Notes: generated by a model not told the origin, from the sequence alone. Positions 4,846 through 12,498 are shown, counted from the first letter of the stretch. The stretch is DNA of 12,636 nucleotides from Chitinophaga pinensis (GCA_945889235.1 CAMDBK010000059.1:1-12636); one strand, 5' to 3'. Translations and numbers: made by a program.

Positions 4846-7263
4846 ATGGCACGCGCAGCAGAACAAAATAAACCCGAATCACTATCCGTTGAACAGTTCC
4901 GCAAAACCGTTCTCAACGATTACCGCATCGTAAACGAAAGCCGCCAGGGAAGTTTACTGGGGCGCAAAGAAGTGCTTACGGGAAAAGCCAAGTTCGGTAT
5001 TTTTGGTGATGGCAAGGAAGTGGCGCAAATAGCGATGGCAAAGGCTTTCCGCAATGGCGACCACCGCTCGGGCTATTACCGCGACCAAACCTTTATGCTT
5101 GCCTGCGGCTTGCTAACCATACAGGAATTTTTCGCGCAGCTCTATGCACACCCTTCGGTGGAAGCCGACCCTTCATCAGCAGGGCGCAGCATGAACGGGC
5201 ATTACGGAACCCGCATGTTAGACAAAAATGGTATGTGGAAAAACCAGATGGAAGTAAAAAACTCTTCCGCTGATATTTCACCCACTGCCGCGCAGATGCC
5301 CGCCTTGCTTGGGCTGGCGTTGGCTTCCAAAATTTACCGCAACACTCCTGAACTGAAAAACGAAACCTCTTTCTCCAATAAAGGAAATGAAGTAGCTTTC
5401 GGAACCATTGGCGATGCCAGCACTTCCGAAGGTATTTTCTTTGAAACCATTAATGCCGCAGGAGTTCTGCAGGTTCCGCTTGCGCTTTCGGTGTGGGACG
5501 ATGGCTACGGAATTTCGGTTCCCAAAAAATACCAAACCACCAAGGAAAGTATTTCAGAGGCTTTGCGTGGTTTTATCAAAGAGAAAAATACCAACGGCAT
5601 CCGCATCTACACCGCCAAGGGCTGGGATTACCCAAGCCTTTGCGAGTTGTATGAAAAAGGAATTGCCGAGTGCCGCGAAACGCATGTGCCCGTGCTGTTC
5701 CATATCCAGGATATGACACAGCCGCAGGGACATTCCACTTCGGGCTCGCACGAGCGCTACAAAACCAAGGAGCGCATGGAATGGGAAGTGGAATTTGACT
5801 GCAATGCGAAGTTCCGCGAATGGATACTTTCCAATGCCATTGCTAAAGCCGAAGAGCTGGATGCTATTGAAGAAAATGCTAAGAAGTTTGTGCGCGATGC
5901 ACGGAAAACTGCCTGGGATGCTTTCAACAGCGAAATAAAACAGGAAATAATAACAGTTTCAGCCTACCTTGATTTTATCATTGCTGAAAGCGCGAACGCA
6001 GAAAAAGTAACAGAGATAAAGAAAGCCCTGCTTGCTACCATTGACCCGGTGCGCAAGGATATTGTGTCTGCGGTGCGCAAAGTATTCCGTGTGCTGCGCT
6101 TTGAGGAACTGGATTCTAAAAAGCAATTGCAGCAATGGTATAAAGAAGCACAGAAACGCAACAAAGAACATTTTAATTCTTTTCTGCATAGCGAATCGGA
6201 CGAAAATGCGCTGGCGGTAAAAGGAGTAGCGCCTGTATATTCAGATGCATCACCCGTAAAAGACGGACGCGAAGTATTGAAAGCCAACTTTGAAAAGATA
6301 TTTCAGAACAATAATAAAGTGCTTGCCTTTGGCGAAGACCTTGGAAAGATAGGTGATGTGAACCAGGCCTTTGAAGGCTTGCAGGTTATCTTCGGTGAGA
6401 ACAGGATTTTTGATAGCGGCATCCGTGAAGCCACCATAATAGGGCAGGGGATAGGACTTGCCATGCGCGGCCTGCGCCCCATTGCCGAAATACAATATTT
6501 AGATTACTTGCTTTACGCCATCCAGATTTTAAGCGATGATCTGGCTACGCTTCAGTTCCGCACCAAGGGCGGACAAAAAGCTCCCCTCATTATCCGCACA
6601 CGCGGTCACAGGCTTGAAGGCATCTGGCACAGCGGCTCACCCATGGGGATGATCATTAATTCACTTCGCGGAATTTATGTGCTTGTTCCCCGCAACATGA
6701 CACAGGCAGCAGGTTTTTACAATACCATGCTTGCTTCTGACGAACCTGCATTGATTATTGAGCCGCTTAATGGTTATCGCATAAAAGAAAAAGTTCCTGA
6801 TAATGTGGGTGAATTTAAAACTCCGCTGGGCGTCCCTGAAATATTAGAACAAGGAACAGATGTAACGCTGGTTACTTACGGCTCGTGCTGCCGCATTGCA
6901 CAGGATGCAGTAAACCAACTGAAAGAACTAGGAATTTCTGTTGAGTTGATTGATGTGCAAACTTTATTGCCTTTCGATATTAATAAGAGCATTGTTGAAT
7001 CCATTAAGAAAACAAACCGTATTTTGTTCCTGGATGAAGATGTTCCCGGTGGCGCATCTGCTTATATGATGCAACAGGTTTTGGAAGGACAGGATGCATG
7101 GCAGTATTTAGATTCAGAACCGAAAACACTGAGCGCAAAAGCTCATCGTCCTTCTTATGGAAGTGATGGAGATTATTTTTCTAAACCAAGTGTTGATGAT
7201 GTGGTGGAAGCAGTTTACAGCATCATGCACGATGCCGACCCGGATGAGTTTCCGGAGATATAA
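4846..7263 (+). CDS. 2-oxoacid dehydrogenase E1, fused alpha and beta subunits
   Basis: An 805-residue single-chain E1 of a 2-oxoacid dehydrogenase complex, which uses thiamine diphosphate to decarboxylate a 2-oxoacid and pass the acyl group to E2 lipoate. The alpha part (about 20-330) shows SGYYRDQTFML (75-85), SAGRSMNGHYG (111-121) and the TPP/Mg motif GDASTSEG (189-196) closing with WDDGYGIS (217-224). A charged helical linker (about 330-450) leads to the beta part: AFGEDLG with Glu497, DSGIREATIIGQGIGLA (523-539), RGHRLEGIWHSGSP with the probable catalytic His595, and a C-terminal transketolase-like domain from about 660 (TLVTYGS, LIDVQTLLPFD, LDEDVPGG). The branched-chain oxoacid type is more likely than pyruvate, but the substrate is inferred. 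No E2 or E3 gene is in the window. It appears to be transcribed alone and ends at a strong inverted repeat. Confidence 0.93.
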   Translation: MARAAEQNKPESLSVEQFRKTVLNDYRIVNESRQGSLLGRKEVLTGKAKFGIFGDGKEVAQIAMAKAFRNGDHRSGYYRDQTFMLACGLLTIQEFFAQLYAHPSVEADPSSAGRSMNGHYGTRMLDKNGMWKNQMEVKNSSADISPTAAQMPALLGLALASKIYRNTPELKNETSFSNKGNEVAFGTIGDASTSEGIFFETINAAGVLQVPLALSVWDDGYGISVPKKYQTTKESISEALRGFIKEKNTNGIRIYTAKGWDYPSLCELYEKGIAECRETHVPVLFHIQDMTQPQGHSTSGSHERYKTKERMEWEVEFDCNAKFREWILSNAIAKAEELDAIEENAKKFVRDARKTAWDAFNSEIKQEIITVSAYLDFIIAESANAEKVTEIKKALLATIDPVRKDIVSAVRKVFRVLRFEELDSKKQLQQWYKEAQKRNKEHFNSFLHSESDENALAVKGVAPVYSDASPVKDGREVLKANFEKIFQNNNKVLAFGEDLGKIGDVNQAFEGLQVIFGENRIFDSGIREATIIGQGIGLAMRGLRPIAEIQYLDYLLYAIQILSDDLATLQFRTKGGQKAPLIIRTRGHRLEGIWHSGSPMGMIINSLRGIYVLVPRNMTQAAGFYNTMLASDEPALIIEPLNGYRIKEKVPDNVGEFKTPLGVPEILEQGTDVTLVTYGSCCRIAQDAVNQLKELGISVELIDVQTLLPFDINKSIVESIKKTNRILFLDEDVPGGASAYMMQQVLEGQDAWQYLDSEPKTLSAKAHRPSYGSDGDYFSKPSVDDVVEAVYSIMHDADPDEFPEI

Positions 7264-7268
7264 TGTTT

Positions 7269-7334
7269 CGTCATGCTGAACTTGTTTCAGCATCTCTCAA
7301 TAATACCCTGAAACAAGTTCAGGGTGACGTTTTT
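7269..7334. terminator. Large inverted repeat, probable bidirectional terminator
   Basis: CTGAACTTGTTTCAG (7276-7290) and its exact reverse complement CTGAAACAAGTTCAG (7308-7322) are flanked by CGTCA (7269-7273) and TGACG (7325-7329), giving a long stem with a small internal mismatch and a 17-base loop. Five T residues follow at 7330-7334. It lies between convergent genes, 5 bases after the E1 stop and 6 bases before the sigma-factor stop. This type of repeat is, from memory, common between genes in Bacteroidota, so it is both a terminator and a dispersed repeat. Confidence 0.75.
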
Positions 7335-7340
7335 GATAAA

Positions 7341-8204
7341 TTAATTCTGGAAATTGCGAAGATTCATTCCCTTTGAACTAAGACGTAAACGTCTTAATGC
7401 GCGCTCTTTTATTTGGCGGATGCGCTCAGTACTGAGTTTCATTTCTTTTGAAATTTCTTCAAGGTCTAAGCCTTTTGTTGCGCCAAGCCCGTAAAAAAAT
7501 TGCAATACTTCTCGTTCGTTTGGTTGAAGTTTAGCCAATGAACGTCTTATTTCTTCTTTCAGCGATTCATCAATCAGGCTGCTGTCCGATAAATCATTGT
7601 CGGGGTTGGCTATAATATCTTTAAGACTGAATTCAGAATCCTCACCAAAATTATTGTCAACAGATTCAACCGGTTTGTTAACTCCAAGCAGGGCTGAAAT
7701 TTTTTCTTCCGTCAAACCAAGATGTTCTGAAAGTTCTTCCAATGAAGGTTCACGCTCCAGCTTCTGTTCTAACTGGCGCATAGCGTTTCTTATTTTGTTC
7801 AGGTTATCCACCTGTTTGCGCGGAATTTTTATTGCTCTTGATTTTTCGGATATAGCGTTGATAATGCTCTGGCGTATCCACCAGACAGCATAGGTAATAA
7901 AGCGAAAACCTTTTGAACTGTCGAATTTTTGAGCAGCTATAATAAGTCCCAGATTGCCTTCGTTAATAAGGTCGGGAAGTGTAAGTCCGCGGTGCTGATA
8001 TTGTTTTGCAACGCTCACTACAAACTTCAGGTTAGCGCGTGTCATCTTTTCAAGCGCAAACTTATCGCCTGTTTTTATTCGCTGCGCCAGTTGAACTTCT
8101 TCTTCAGTTGTAAGAATGTTTTCTTTGGAAATATCACGCAGATAGAGGTAGAAAGATTCCTCTTGTTTTTCAGTAATACCTTGCGTTATGACAAATTGCC
8201 TCAT
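7341..8204 (-). CDS. RNA polymerase sigma factor, RpoD/SigA family
   Basis: A 287-residue sigma-70 protein that directs RNA polymerase to promoters. Region 1.2 is at 17-45 (YLRDISKENILTTEEEVQLA), region 2 at about 48-118 (NLKFVVSVAKQYQ, LTLPDLINEGNLGLI, FRFITYAVWWIRQSI), region 3 at about 127-200, and region 4 at about 213-275 ending in ERIRQIKERALRRLR. There is no region 1.1, as usual for Bacteroidota housekeeping sigma factors. It differs from the typical primary sigma of the phylum (KIPRKQVDNLNKI rather than RLPLNKIGSINKI; an acidic stretch before region 4; a C-terminus of SSKGMNLRNFQN), so it may be a second, group 2 paralogue. Thr259 replaces the -35-contacting Arg of E. coli sigma-70 (Arg584). 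Confidence 0.92.
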   Translation of the reverse strand: MRQFVITQGITEKQEESFYLYLRDISKENILTTEEEVQLAQRIKTGDKFALEKMTRANLKFVVSVAKQYQHRGLTLPDLINEGNLGLIIAAQKFDSSKGFRFITYAVWWIRQSIINAISEKSRAIKIPRKQVDNLNKIRNAMRQLEQKLEREPSLEELSEHLGLTEEKISALLGVNKPVESVDNNFGEDSEFSLKDIIANPDNDLSDSSLIDESLKEEIRRSLAKLQPNEREVLQFFYGLGATKGLDLEEISKEMKLSTERIRQIKERALRRLRLSSKGMNLRNFQN

Positions 8205-8258
8205 TCAGAAATGAAATTTGACAACTAAACGGAAATTTATGAATTAGGTTACTGCTGC

Positions 8259-8453
8259 TTAGTTAACCTGTTTATCATCTGCAGCTAAAATCCTGATATT
8301 GCTTATATACTGCTCAATCAGTTTTTCCTGTTCGGCTTCTGATAAATCGCTGTTCTTATTAGAACTGAATTTAACGTTGGAAAGCTCCGGACAAAAGCGT
8401 TTGATGTAATGTTGCAGCTTACTCAGTTCGTTCATAACAGGCTGTTTCTTCAT
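8259..8453 (-). CDS. Small protein of unknown function
   Basis: A 64-residue, charged, probably helical protein (MNELSKLQHYIKRF near 7-20; LSEAEQEKLIEQYISNIRIL near 38-57) with no signal peptide or membrane segment. Codon choice looks like that of the neighbouring genes. The ATG at 8453 is used; a GTG immediately before it is the alternative. It lies 54 bases upstream of the sigma-factor gene in the same direction and may share its transcript. No family was recognised. It could be a regulator of the sigma factor, but that rests only on position. Confidence 0.55.
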   Translation of the reverse strand: MKKQPVMNELSKLQHYIKRFCPELSNVKFSSNKNSDLSEAEQEKLIEQYISNIRILAADDKQVN

Positions 8454-8590
8454 CACTTTATTTTAGATTAACAGTCCTCAATTATAACAAGAACATTTAC
8501 CCGTTGCACTGTTTTTTATTCACAATGTATCAACATGCGTTAATATTTGGATGAATTCAGGCTGATTTAACTACAACACAAAAAAATCAC

Positions 8591-8598
8591 TATGTTTG
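8591..8598 (+). promoter_or_regulatory. -7 box for the tsaE-ald operon
   Basis: TATGTTTG matches TAnnTTTG exactly, about 35 bases before the tsaE start. A partial -33 (TTTA at 8566-8569, 21-bp spacer) precedes it. The 179-base region 8454-8632 separates divergent genes and should also hold the promoter for the leftward small gene, which I could not place. Confidence 0.4.
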
Positions 8599-8632
8599 TA
8601 TTTATTGTATTTTAACATTTTCCTGAACGGAA

Positions 8633-9085
8633 ATGACTGCAACTTCTACTCAAAAGTCAGCAACCTTAATTTCTCACAGTCTCACCGACCTCAGCATAGC
8701 AGCTGAGCAACTGCTTGCATTTTGCGGTGATGTAAAGATTATCACCTTTTCAGGAAATCTGGGTGCAGGAAAAACAACTTTTATAAAAGCTATTTGTAAA
8801 AAACTTAGTGTTGAAGATGCAGTAAGCAGCCCCACTTTTTCTATTATCAATGAATACCGAAACAACGAAAATATTCCGGTTTACCATTTTGATTTTTACA
8901 GGTTGAAAACCACGCAGGAGGCAGGAGACACAGGTTGTGCAGATTATTTTTTCAGCGGCTGCTACTGTTTTATTGAATGGCCTCAGATTGCTGAAAGCCT
9001 GTTGCCCGATGAATATGTGAAGGTTGAAATAACAAATGATAATGAAATACGAACCATTAACGCTACACTCATAAACAGAGCCTAA
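8633..9085 (+). CDS. tsaE: tRNA threonylcarbamoyladenosine biosynthesis ATPase TsaE
   Basis: A 150-residue cytoplasmic P-loop ATPase that works with TsaB and TsaD in making t6A at position 37 of ANN-decoding tRNAs. Walker A is GNLGAGKT (41-48). The family motifs SSPTF (65-69), YHFDFYR (84-90, with the Asp and Arg) and FIEWP (113-117) are all present, and the length is normal. The AUG at 8633 is supported by the -7 box and by the distance to the P-loop. The stop at 9085 is only 3 bases before the next gene, so the two are co-transcribed and probably coupled. Confidence 0.95.
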   Translation: MTATSTQKSATLISHSLTDLSIAAEQLLAFCGDVKIITFSGNLGAGKTTFIKAICKKLSVEDAVSSPTFSIINEYRNNENIPVYHFDFYRLKTTQEAGDTGCADYFFSGCYCFIEWPQIAESLLPDEYVKVEITNDNEIRTINATLINRA

Positions 9086-9088
9086 ATA

Positions 9089-10309
9089 ATGATAGAACAA
9101 AAACGCAGCGGATTTTTTACCCTCACTTCGGCAGGACTGATGCCGCAGGAAGAAATGCTGGAAGTTGGCCGCAAGCAGGAAGACCTTTATATCGGCATTC
9201 CTAAAGAAACCCATTTTCAGGAAAATCGTGTACCGCTGATACCGGATGCTGTACAACTATTAGTATCCAACGGACATAAAATAGTAATTGAGACCAATGC
9301 AGGGAAAGGCGCAAACTTTGATGATAAAGACTACAGTGAAGCAGGAGCGCAGATTGCGTACGATATAAAAGAAGTTTACAAGGCTGATATTGTTTTGAAA
9401 GTTGCTCCGCCATCATTGGAAGAAATTGAAATAATGCAGCCGCGCCAGACTTTGTTTTCGGCATTACAACTTACTATTCAACCTGAGAATTTTTTGAAGC
9501 AACTGATGGCAAAAAAAGCCAGCGCTATTGCGTATGATTATATAAAAGACAAAGCCGGAATTTATCCTTTTGTGCGTACCATGAGCGAAATTGCAGGAAG
9601 TACAGCTGTGTTGATTGCAGCCGAATACCTGAGTAATGTTAATGAGGGAAGAGGCATGTTGCTGGGAGGCATCAGCGGAATTCCGCCAACCGAAGTGGTG
9701 ATTATAGGAGCAGGAACTGTTGGCGAATCTGCTGCACGGGCTGCATTGGGTTTGGGTGCTAACGTAAAAGTTTTTGATAATCATATTTACAAATTGTCGC
9801 GCCTCCAAAACGATATTGGCAGACGGATTTATACATCTATTATTCAACCGAAAATTCTTGCAAAAGCGTTGATGCGTGCCGATGTTGTTATTGGTGCCAT
9901 CCGTTCTAAATCAGGAAAAACTCCTTGCCTTATAACAGAACAAATGGTTAGCGATATGCAGGAAGGTTCAGTAGTAATTGATGTGTGTATTGATCAGGGC
10001 GGTTGTTTTGAAACATCACGTGTTACCAGTCATGCCGATCCTGTTTTTATTAAACATGGCGTTACACATTACTGCGTTCCTAATATTGCATCGCGTGTGG
10101 CACAAACAGCTTCGCAGGCGTTGAGTAATATTTTTGCACCAATGTTGCTAAATGTTGGCGAAAGCGGAGGAATGAAAAATATGATTCGCAATAATCCTGG
10201 TTTGCGCCACGGCATTTATCTTTATAATGGTATTCTCACTAACAAATTCCTTGGCGACACTTACAAAATTCCTTACAAGGATATTGAGTTGCTGATGGCA
10301 GCATTCTAA
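9089..10309 (+). CDS. ald: Alanine dehydrogenase-family protein lacking two catalytic residues
   Basis: A 406-residue member of the Ald/PntA N-terminal family, which in characterised members converts L-alanine to pyruvate with NAD. An N-terminal extension of about 30 residues precedes IGIPKETHFQENRVPLIPD (35-53), with the substrate-binding Arg47. The NAD-binding Rossmann motif is VVIIGAGTVGESAAR (203-217), and DVCIDQGGCFE (298-308) retains the catalytic-site Asp302. The substrate-site Lys and catalytic His of M. tuberculosis Ald (Lys75, His96) align with Ala106 (LKVAPP) and Gln127 (LFSALQL). From memory, Bacteroidota proteins at this tsaE-linked locus share this change, so it is a subfamily feature rather than a damaged gene. 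The true reaction is therefore uncertain. It follows tsaE by 3 bases. Confidence 0.85.
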   Translation: MIEQKRSGFFTLTSAGLMPQEEMLEVGRKQEDLYIGIPKETHFQENRVPLIPDAVQLLVSNGHKIVIETNAGKGANFDDKDYSEAGAQIAYDIKEVYKADIVLKVAPPSLEEIEIMQPRQTLFSALQLTIQPENFLKQLMAKKASAIAYDYIKDKAGIYPFVRTMSEIAGSTAVLIAAEYLSNVNEGRGMLLGGISGIPPTEVVIIGAGTVGESAARAALGLGANVKVFDNHIYKLSRLQNDIGRRIYTSIIQPKILAKALMRADVVIGAIRSKSGKTPCLITEQMVSDMQEGSVVIDVCIDQGGCFETSRVTSHADPVFIKHGVTHYCVPNIASRVAQTASQALSNIFAPMLLNVGESGGMKNMIRNNPGLRHGIYLYNGILTNKFLGDTYKIPYKDIELLMAAF

Positions 10310-10321
10310 ATTTCTTCTCAA

Positions 10322-10702
10322 TTGGTTAAACGAATTTTCTTTTACATAACAGGCTTCACCATTGGTGCTGTGTTTATTTTTTTTTTACTGATGCGTGGCA
10401 GAAGTTTTGATTTCTGGATGCCGGGTGAACGTGTAAAAACTGAAATAATAGTGAGAAAGCCTTTGCTTTCTGATAAAGCAAGTTGTCAGCTTGAATGCCT
10501 GAGTATGAATAAAGACAGCCTTTCTTCTTTTATAAAATCTTCAGAAGTAAATTTTAAAGAAAGTAACGTACATAAAAATCCCTGCAAACTTTATTTGCTT
10601 GATAATAAAAGTGAAAAAATAAGAATGGAATTTTCAGTTTGCGATACAGTTATAACACTGAATTCTGTTACTAAAGAAAATCAGGTTTGTACCTGTAACT
10701 AA
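10322..10702 (+). CDS. DUF4258-like membrane-anchored protein
   Basis: A 126-residue protein with one N-terminal membrane segment (about 5-23, FFYITGFTIGAVFIFFLL) and a small Cys-rich domain outside: Cys55 and Cys59 (CQLEC), Cys88 (KNPC), Cys107 (SVCDT), and Cys123/Cys125 (CTC) at the C-terminus. The pattern, with EVNFKESNVHKNPC in the middle, matches from memory the DUF4258 proteins found downstream of ald in Bacteroidota. Function unknown; the paired Cys suggest metal binding or disulfides. The start is a TTG at 10322, 12 bases after the ald stop, and no ATG lies nearby in frame. Its stop codon directly abuts the stop of the convergent gene. Confidence 0.7.
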   Translation: MVKRIFFYITGFTIGAVFIFFLLMRGRSFDFWMPGERVKTEIIVRKPLLSDKASCQLECLSMNKDSLSSFIKSSEVNFKESNVHKNPCKLYLLDNKSEKIRMEFSVCDTVITLNSVTKENQVCTCN

Positions 10703-12259
10703 TTACGATAAGCTGTGCACCACCTTCGGCTTATATTCAGGTTCATAAAATTTTTCTTTTGCCTTTGCAGCCACCCAGCGGTGGAATGCGATTAATTCCG
10801 GTGATTGAATTTCCCATACACGATTGCCTTTTGGATTAGCGAGCTGTTCTAATTCATGATGTTTTGTTTTGAATACTTTTTCAAAATCATAACCTTGTTT
10901 GCGCAGTTCAAGCAAAATATCCAGAATAATTTTATCGCGTTCAGGAACAAATTTCAGTTTCAGGGCTTCTTTCATAAACTGCCGTAAATTCATAATCAGT
11001 AAATCAACCTGATCGAATTGCGCGTTTTCAATGGTATTCATGATATTGAAAATTCGCATGCCGATATTCCAGCCTTCCTTGTCTTTCTCAGCTGACGATG
11101 TGAATTGCAGTGTGCGATTGGCTTTGATAAATTGCTTTTGTGCAAAGTATGTGCAGGCGAGCAGGTAATTTCTTTTTGCCAGCTCAAATTCGTTACGTTC
11201 GGTTTTAGCGCTTTGTATAAGCGTTTCCATTACGCTTGCAGCATCGTTTATTTTTCCATGATAAAAATTTGCCCAGAATTCAATCTCAAGCCCGTTGTTA
11301 TAATTGAAGGAACCGGTTTTAAAACATTTGGTTCCCAGCTTTGCATTTTCGAGTGCAGTACTGAATTCATAATTGAATAATTCGTTCTGACTATAATTAA
11401 GGTAAGCAGTACCCAAACGAATTTTCAAATTGATGGAAGGATTGTTTTTTACCAGTTCCACCAGATAATTACAAAACTGGCTGGCACGTTTACCAAAACG
11501 CAGCACCTGGTTGTACTCTATACTTATAAGATAATAATAGTACCCGACCAATGCCGAGGATGTGTTTTCAAAATCTTTCCGCAGCAGCGAAAGTTTTTCT
11601 TCCAGGAAAGTTACATACGCAGGATCGGGAACATTTCTGTTCAATCCTTTAAAGCCATAGTTCATGGAGACTTCATAAAAAGCTTTTACTGCGTTGTTAA
11701 CCGCAATACGGGTTACTTCATAAAAATTAATTTCTTCTGTAAACTTATTGTAAGCTTTTTTTCCCTGCCTTATACCAAGGTGTTGCTGCTTATACATCAG
11801 CGCTTCTATTAATTCATTATAGAACTCAAACTTCTTGGCCATTTCAATAATCTTATCCCAGATGTCAAGCGTTTCCTGAGGAATACCCCGCGAAATATAG
11901 ATGAGTGCAATAATTTTTTTCCGCGCAATAATTGCTCTTGCCTGCGAAACTTCTTCATAAGCGCCCTCGCGCATAATGTTTACATCCAGCAGTAAACTTT
12001 CGCCTATTTTTTCTTTCAGGCGATACATCATCATCCGCAGTGCGTCTTCCGACTTAGCCCCGAATTTCTTCTTCAAATACGTATTCACTTTCGACAAATC
12101 ATCGTTTTTCAACAACAAGTCTAAAATAATAAGAGTCTTCGGCTTGTAGCCACCCGAGCGGGTGTCAAATGCCTTGATATACTCAACAAGAACATCTTTC
12201 TCGTTTTTGTTGAGTGCGGTAACAATGTGCTTCAGATGTTGCAGGGTTTCCTCTCGCAT
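10703..12259 (-). CDS. Large all-helical protein of unknown function, TPR-like
   Basis: A 518-residue soluble protein with no signal peptide, membrane segment or catalytic motif that I can see. It is predicted almost wholly helical, with repeated helical hairpins rich in Leu, Ala, Tyr and Asn (for example IEALMYKQQHLG, GTAYLNYSQNELF, ELAKRNYLLACTYFAQKQF). This is reminiscent of tetratricopeptide-type scaffolds, although no clean 34-residue period is evident. The N-terminal 95 residues (LNKNEKDVLVEYIKAF... ALRMMMYRLKEKIGE) look like a separate small helical domain. It is probably a protein-protein interaction scaffold. The ATG at 12259 is used. It is transcribed away from the peptide array at the right edge. 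Confidence 0.8.
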   Translation of the reverse strand: MREETLQHLKHIVTALNKNEKDVLVEYIKAFDTRSGGYKPKTLIILDLLLKNDDLSKVNTYLKKKFGAKSEDALRMMMYRLKEKIGESLLLDVNIMREGAYEEVSQARAIIARKKIIALIYISRGIPQETLDIWDKIIEMAKKFEFYNELIEALMYKQQHLGIRQGKKAYNKFTEEINFYEVTRIAVNNAVKAFYEVSMNYGFKGLNRNVPDPAYVTFLEEKLSLLRKDFENTSSALVGYYYYLISIEYNQVLRFGKRASQFCNYLVELVKNNPSINLKIRLGTAYLNYSQNELFNYEFSTALENAKLGTKCFKTGSFNYNNGLEIEFWANFYHGKINDAASVMETLIQSAKTERNEFELAKRNYLLACTYFAQKQFIKANRTLQFTSSAEKDKEGWNIGMRIFNIMNTIENAQFDQVDLLIMNLRQFMKEALKLKFVPERDKIILDILLELRKQGYDFEKVFKTKHHELEQLANPKGNRVWEIQSPELIAFHRWVAAKAKEKFYEPEYKPKVVHSLS

Positions 12260-12310
12260 CGTGGGTTTCAGCCTGATTTTACTATAAGAATTTTTCCTGA
12301 ATAATCGGAC

Positions 12311-12342
12311 ACAAGTTACATCCTATTCGATAAACGACCAAA
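12311..12342 (-). promoter_or_regulatory. Candidate promoter for the helical protein
   Basis: On the minus strand TTTG (12342-12339) is followed after 20 bp by TAACTTGT (12318-12311), an imperfect TAnnTTTG. The predicted leader is about 44 bases. Weak motif evidence only. Confidence 0.25.
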
Positions 12343-12408
12343 CTAAAGCGTAACCAAAAATCTATAAGCACCCATAAAAATTTTACAAACTAAAAAAACA
12401 AAAACACC

Positions 12409-12498
12409 ATGATCGCAACAATCTCCACCATCCTAGTAGCTGCTTCAATACTAATCGGAACCAGCGCAATTATCACTACAGACCAAACCGGTATGTAA
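12409..12498 (+). CDS. Tandem small hydrophobic peptide, copy 1
   Basis: A 29-residue peptide starting MIATISTILVAASILIG and ending TTDQTGM. Residues 2-22 are hydrophobic or small with no charge, enough for one membrane helix; the only charged side chain is Asp25 near the C-terminus. The A-rich stretch just before the ATG is typical of Bacteroidota translation starts. It encodes exactly the same peptide as copy 2 despite four silent differences, which supports a translated product. Candidate roles are a membrane-active peptide such as a type I toxin-like protein, a small membrane regulator or a secreted signal; none is shown. No antisense RNA promoter was found. Confidence 0.65.
   Translation: MIATISTILVAASILIGTSAIITTDQTGM

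Noticed and set aside
5278..5535. Minus-strand reading frames inside the E1 gene (also near 5959-6287)
   Set aside because: Antisense frames of a conserved enzyme, with no start context or recognisable product.
8750..9256. Minus-strand 168-residue frame across the tsaE-ald boundary
   Set aside because: It covers two strongly conserved plus-strand genes, and its Cys/Phe-rich composition is typical of an antisense shadow.
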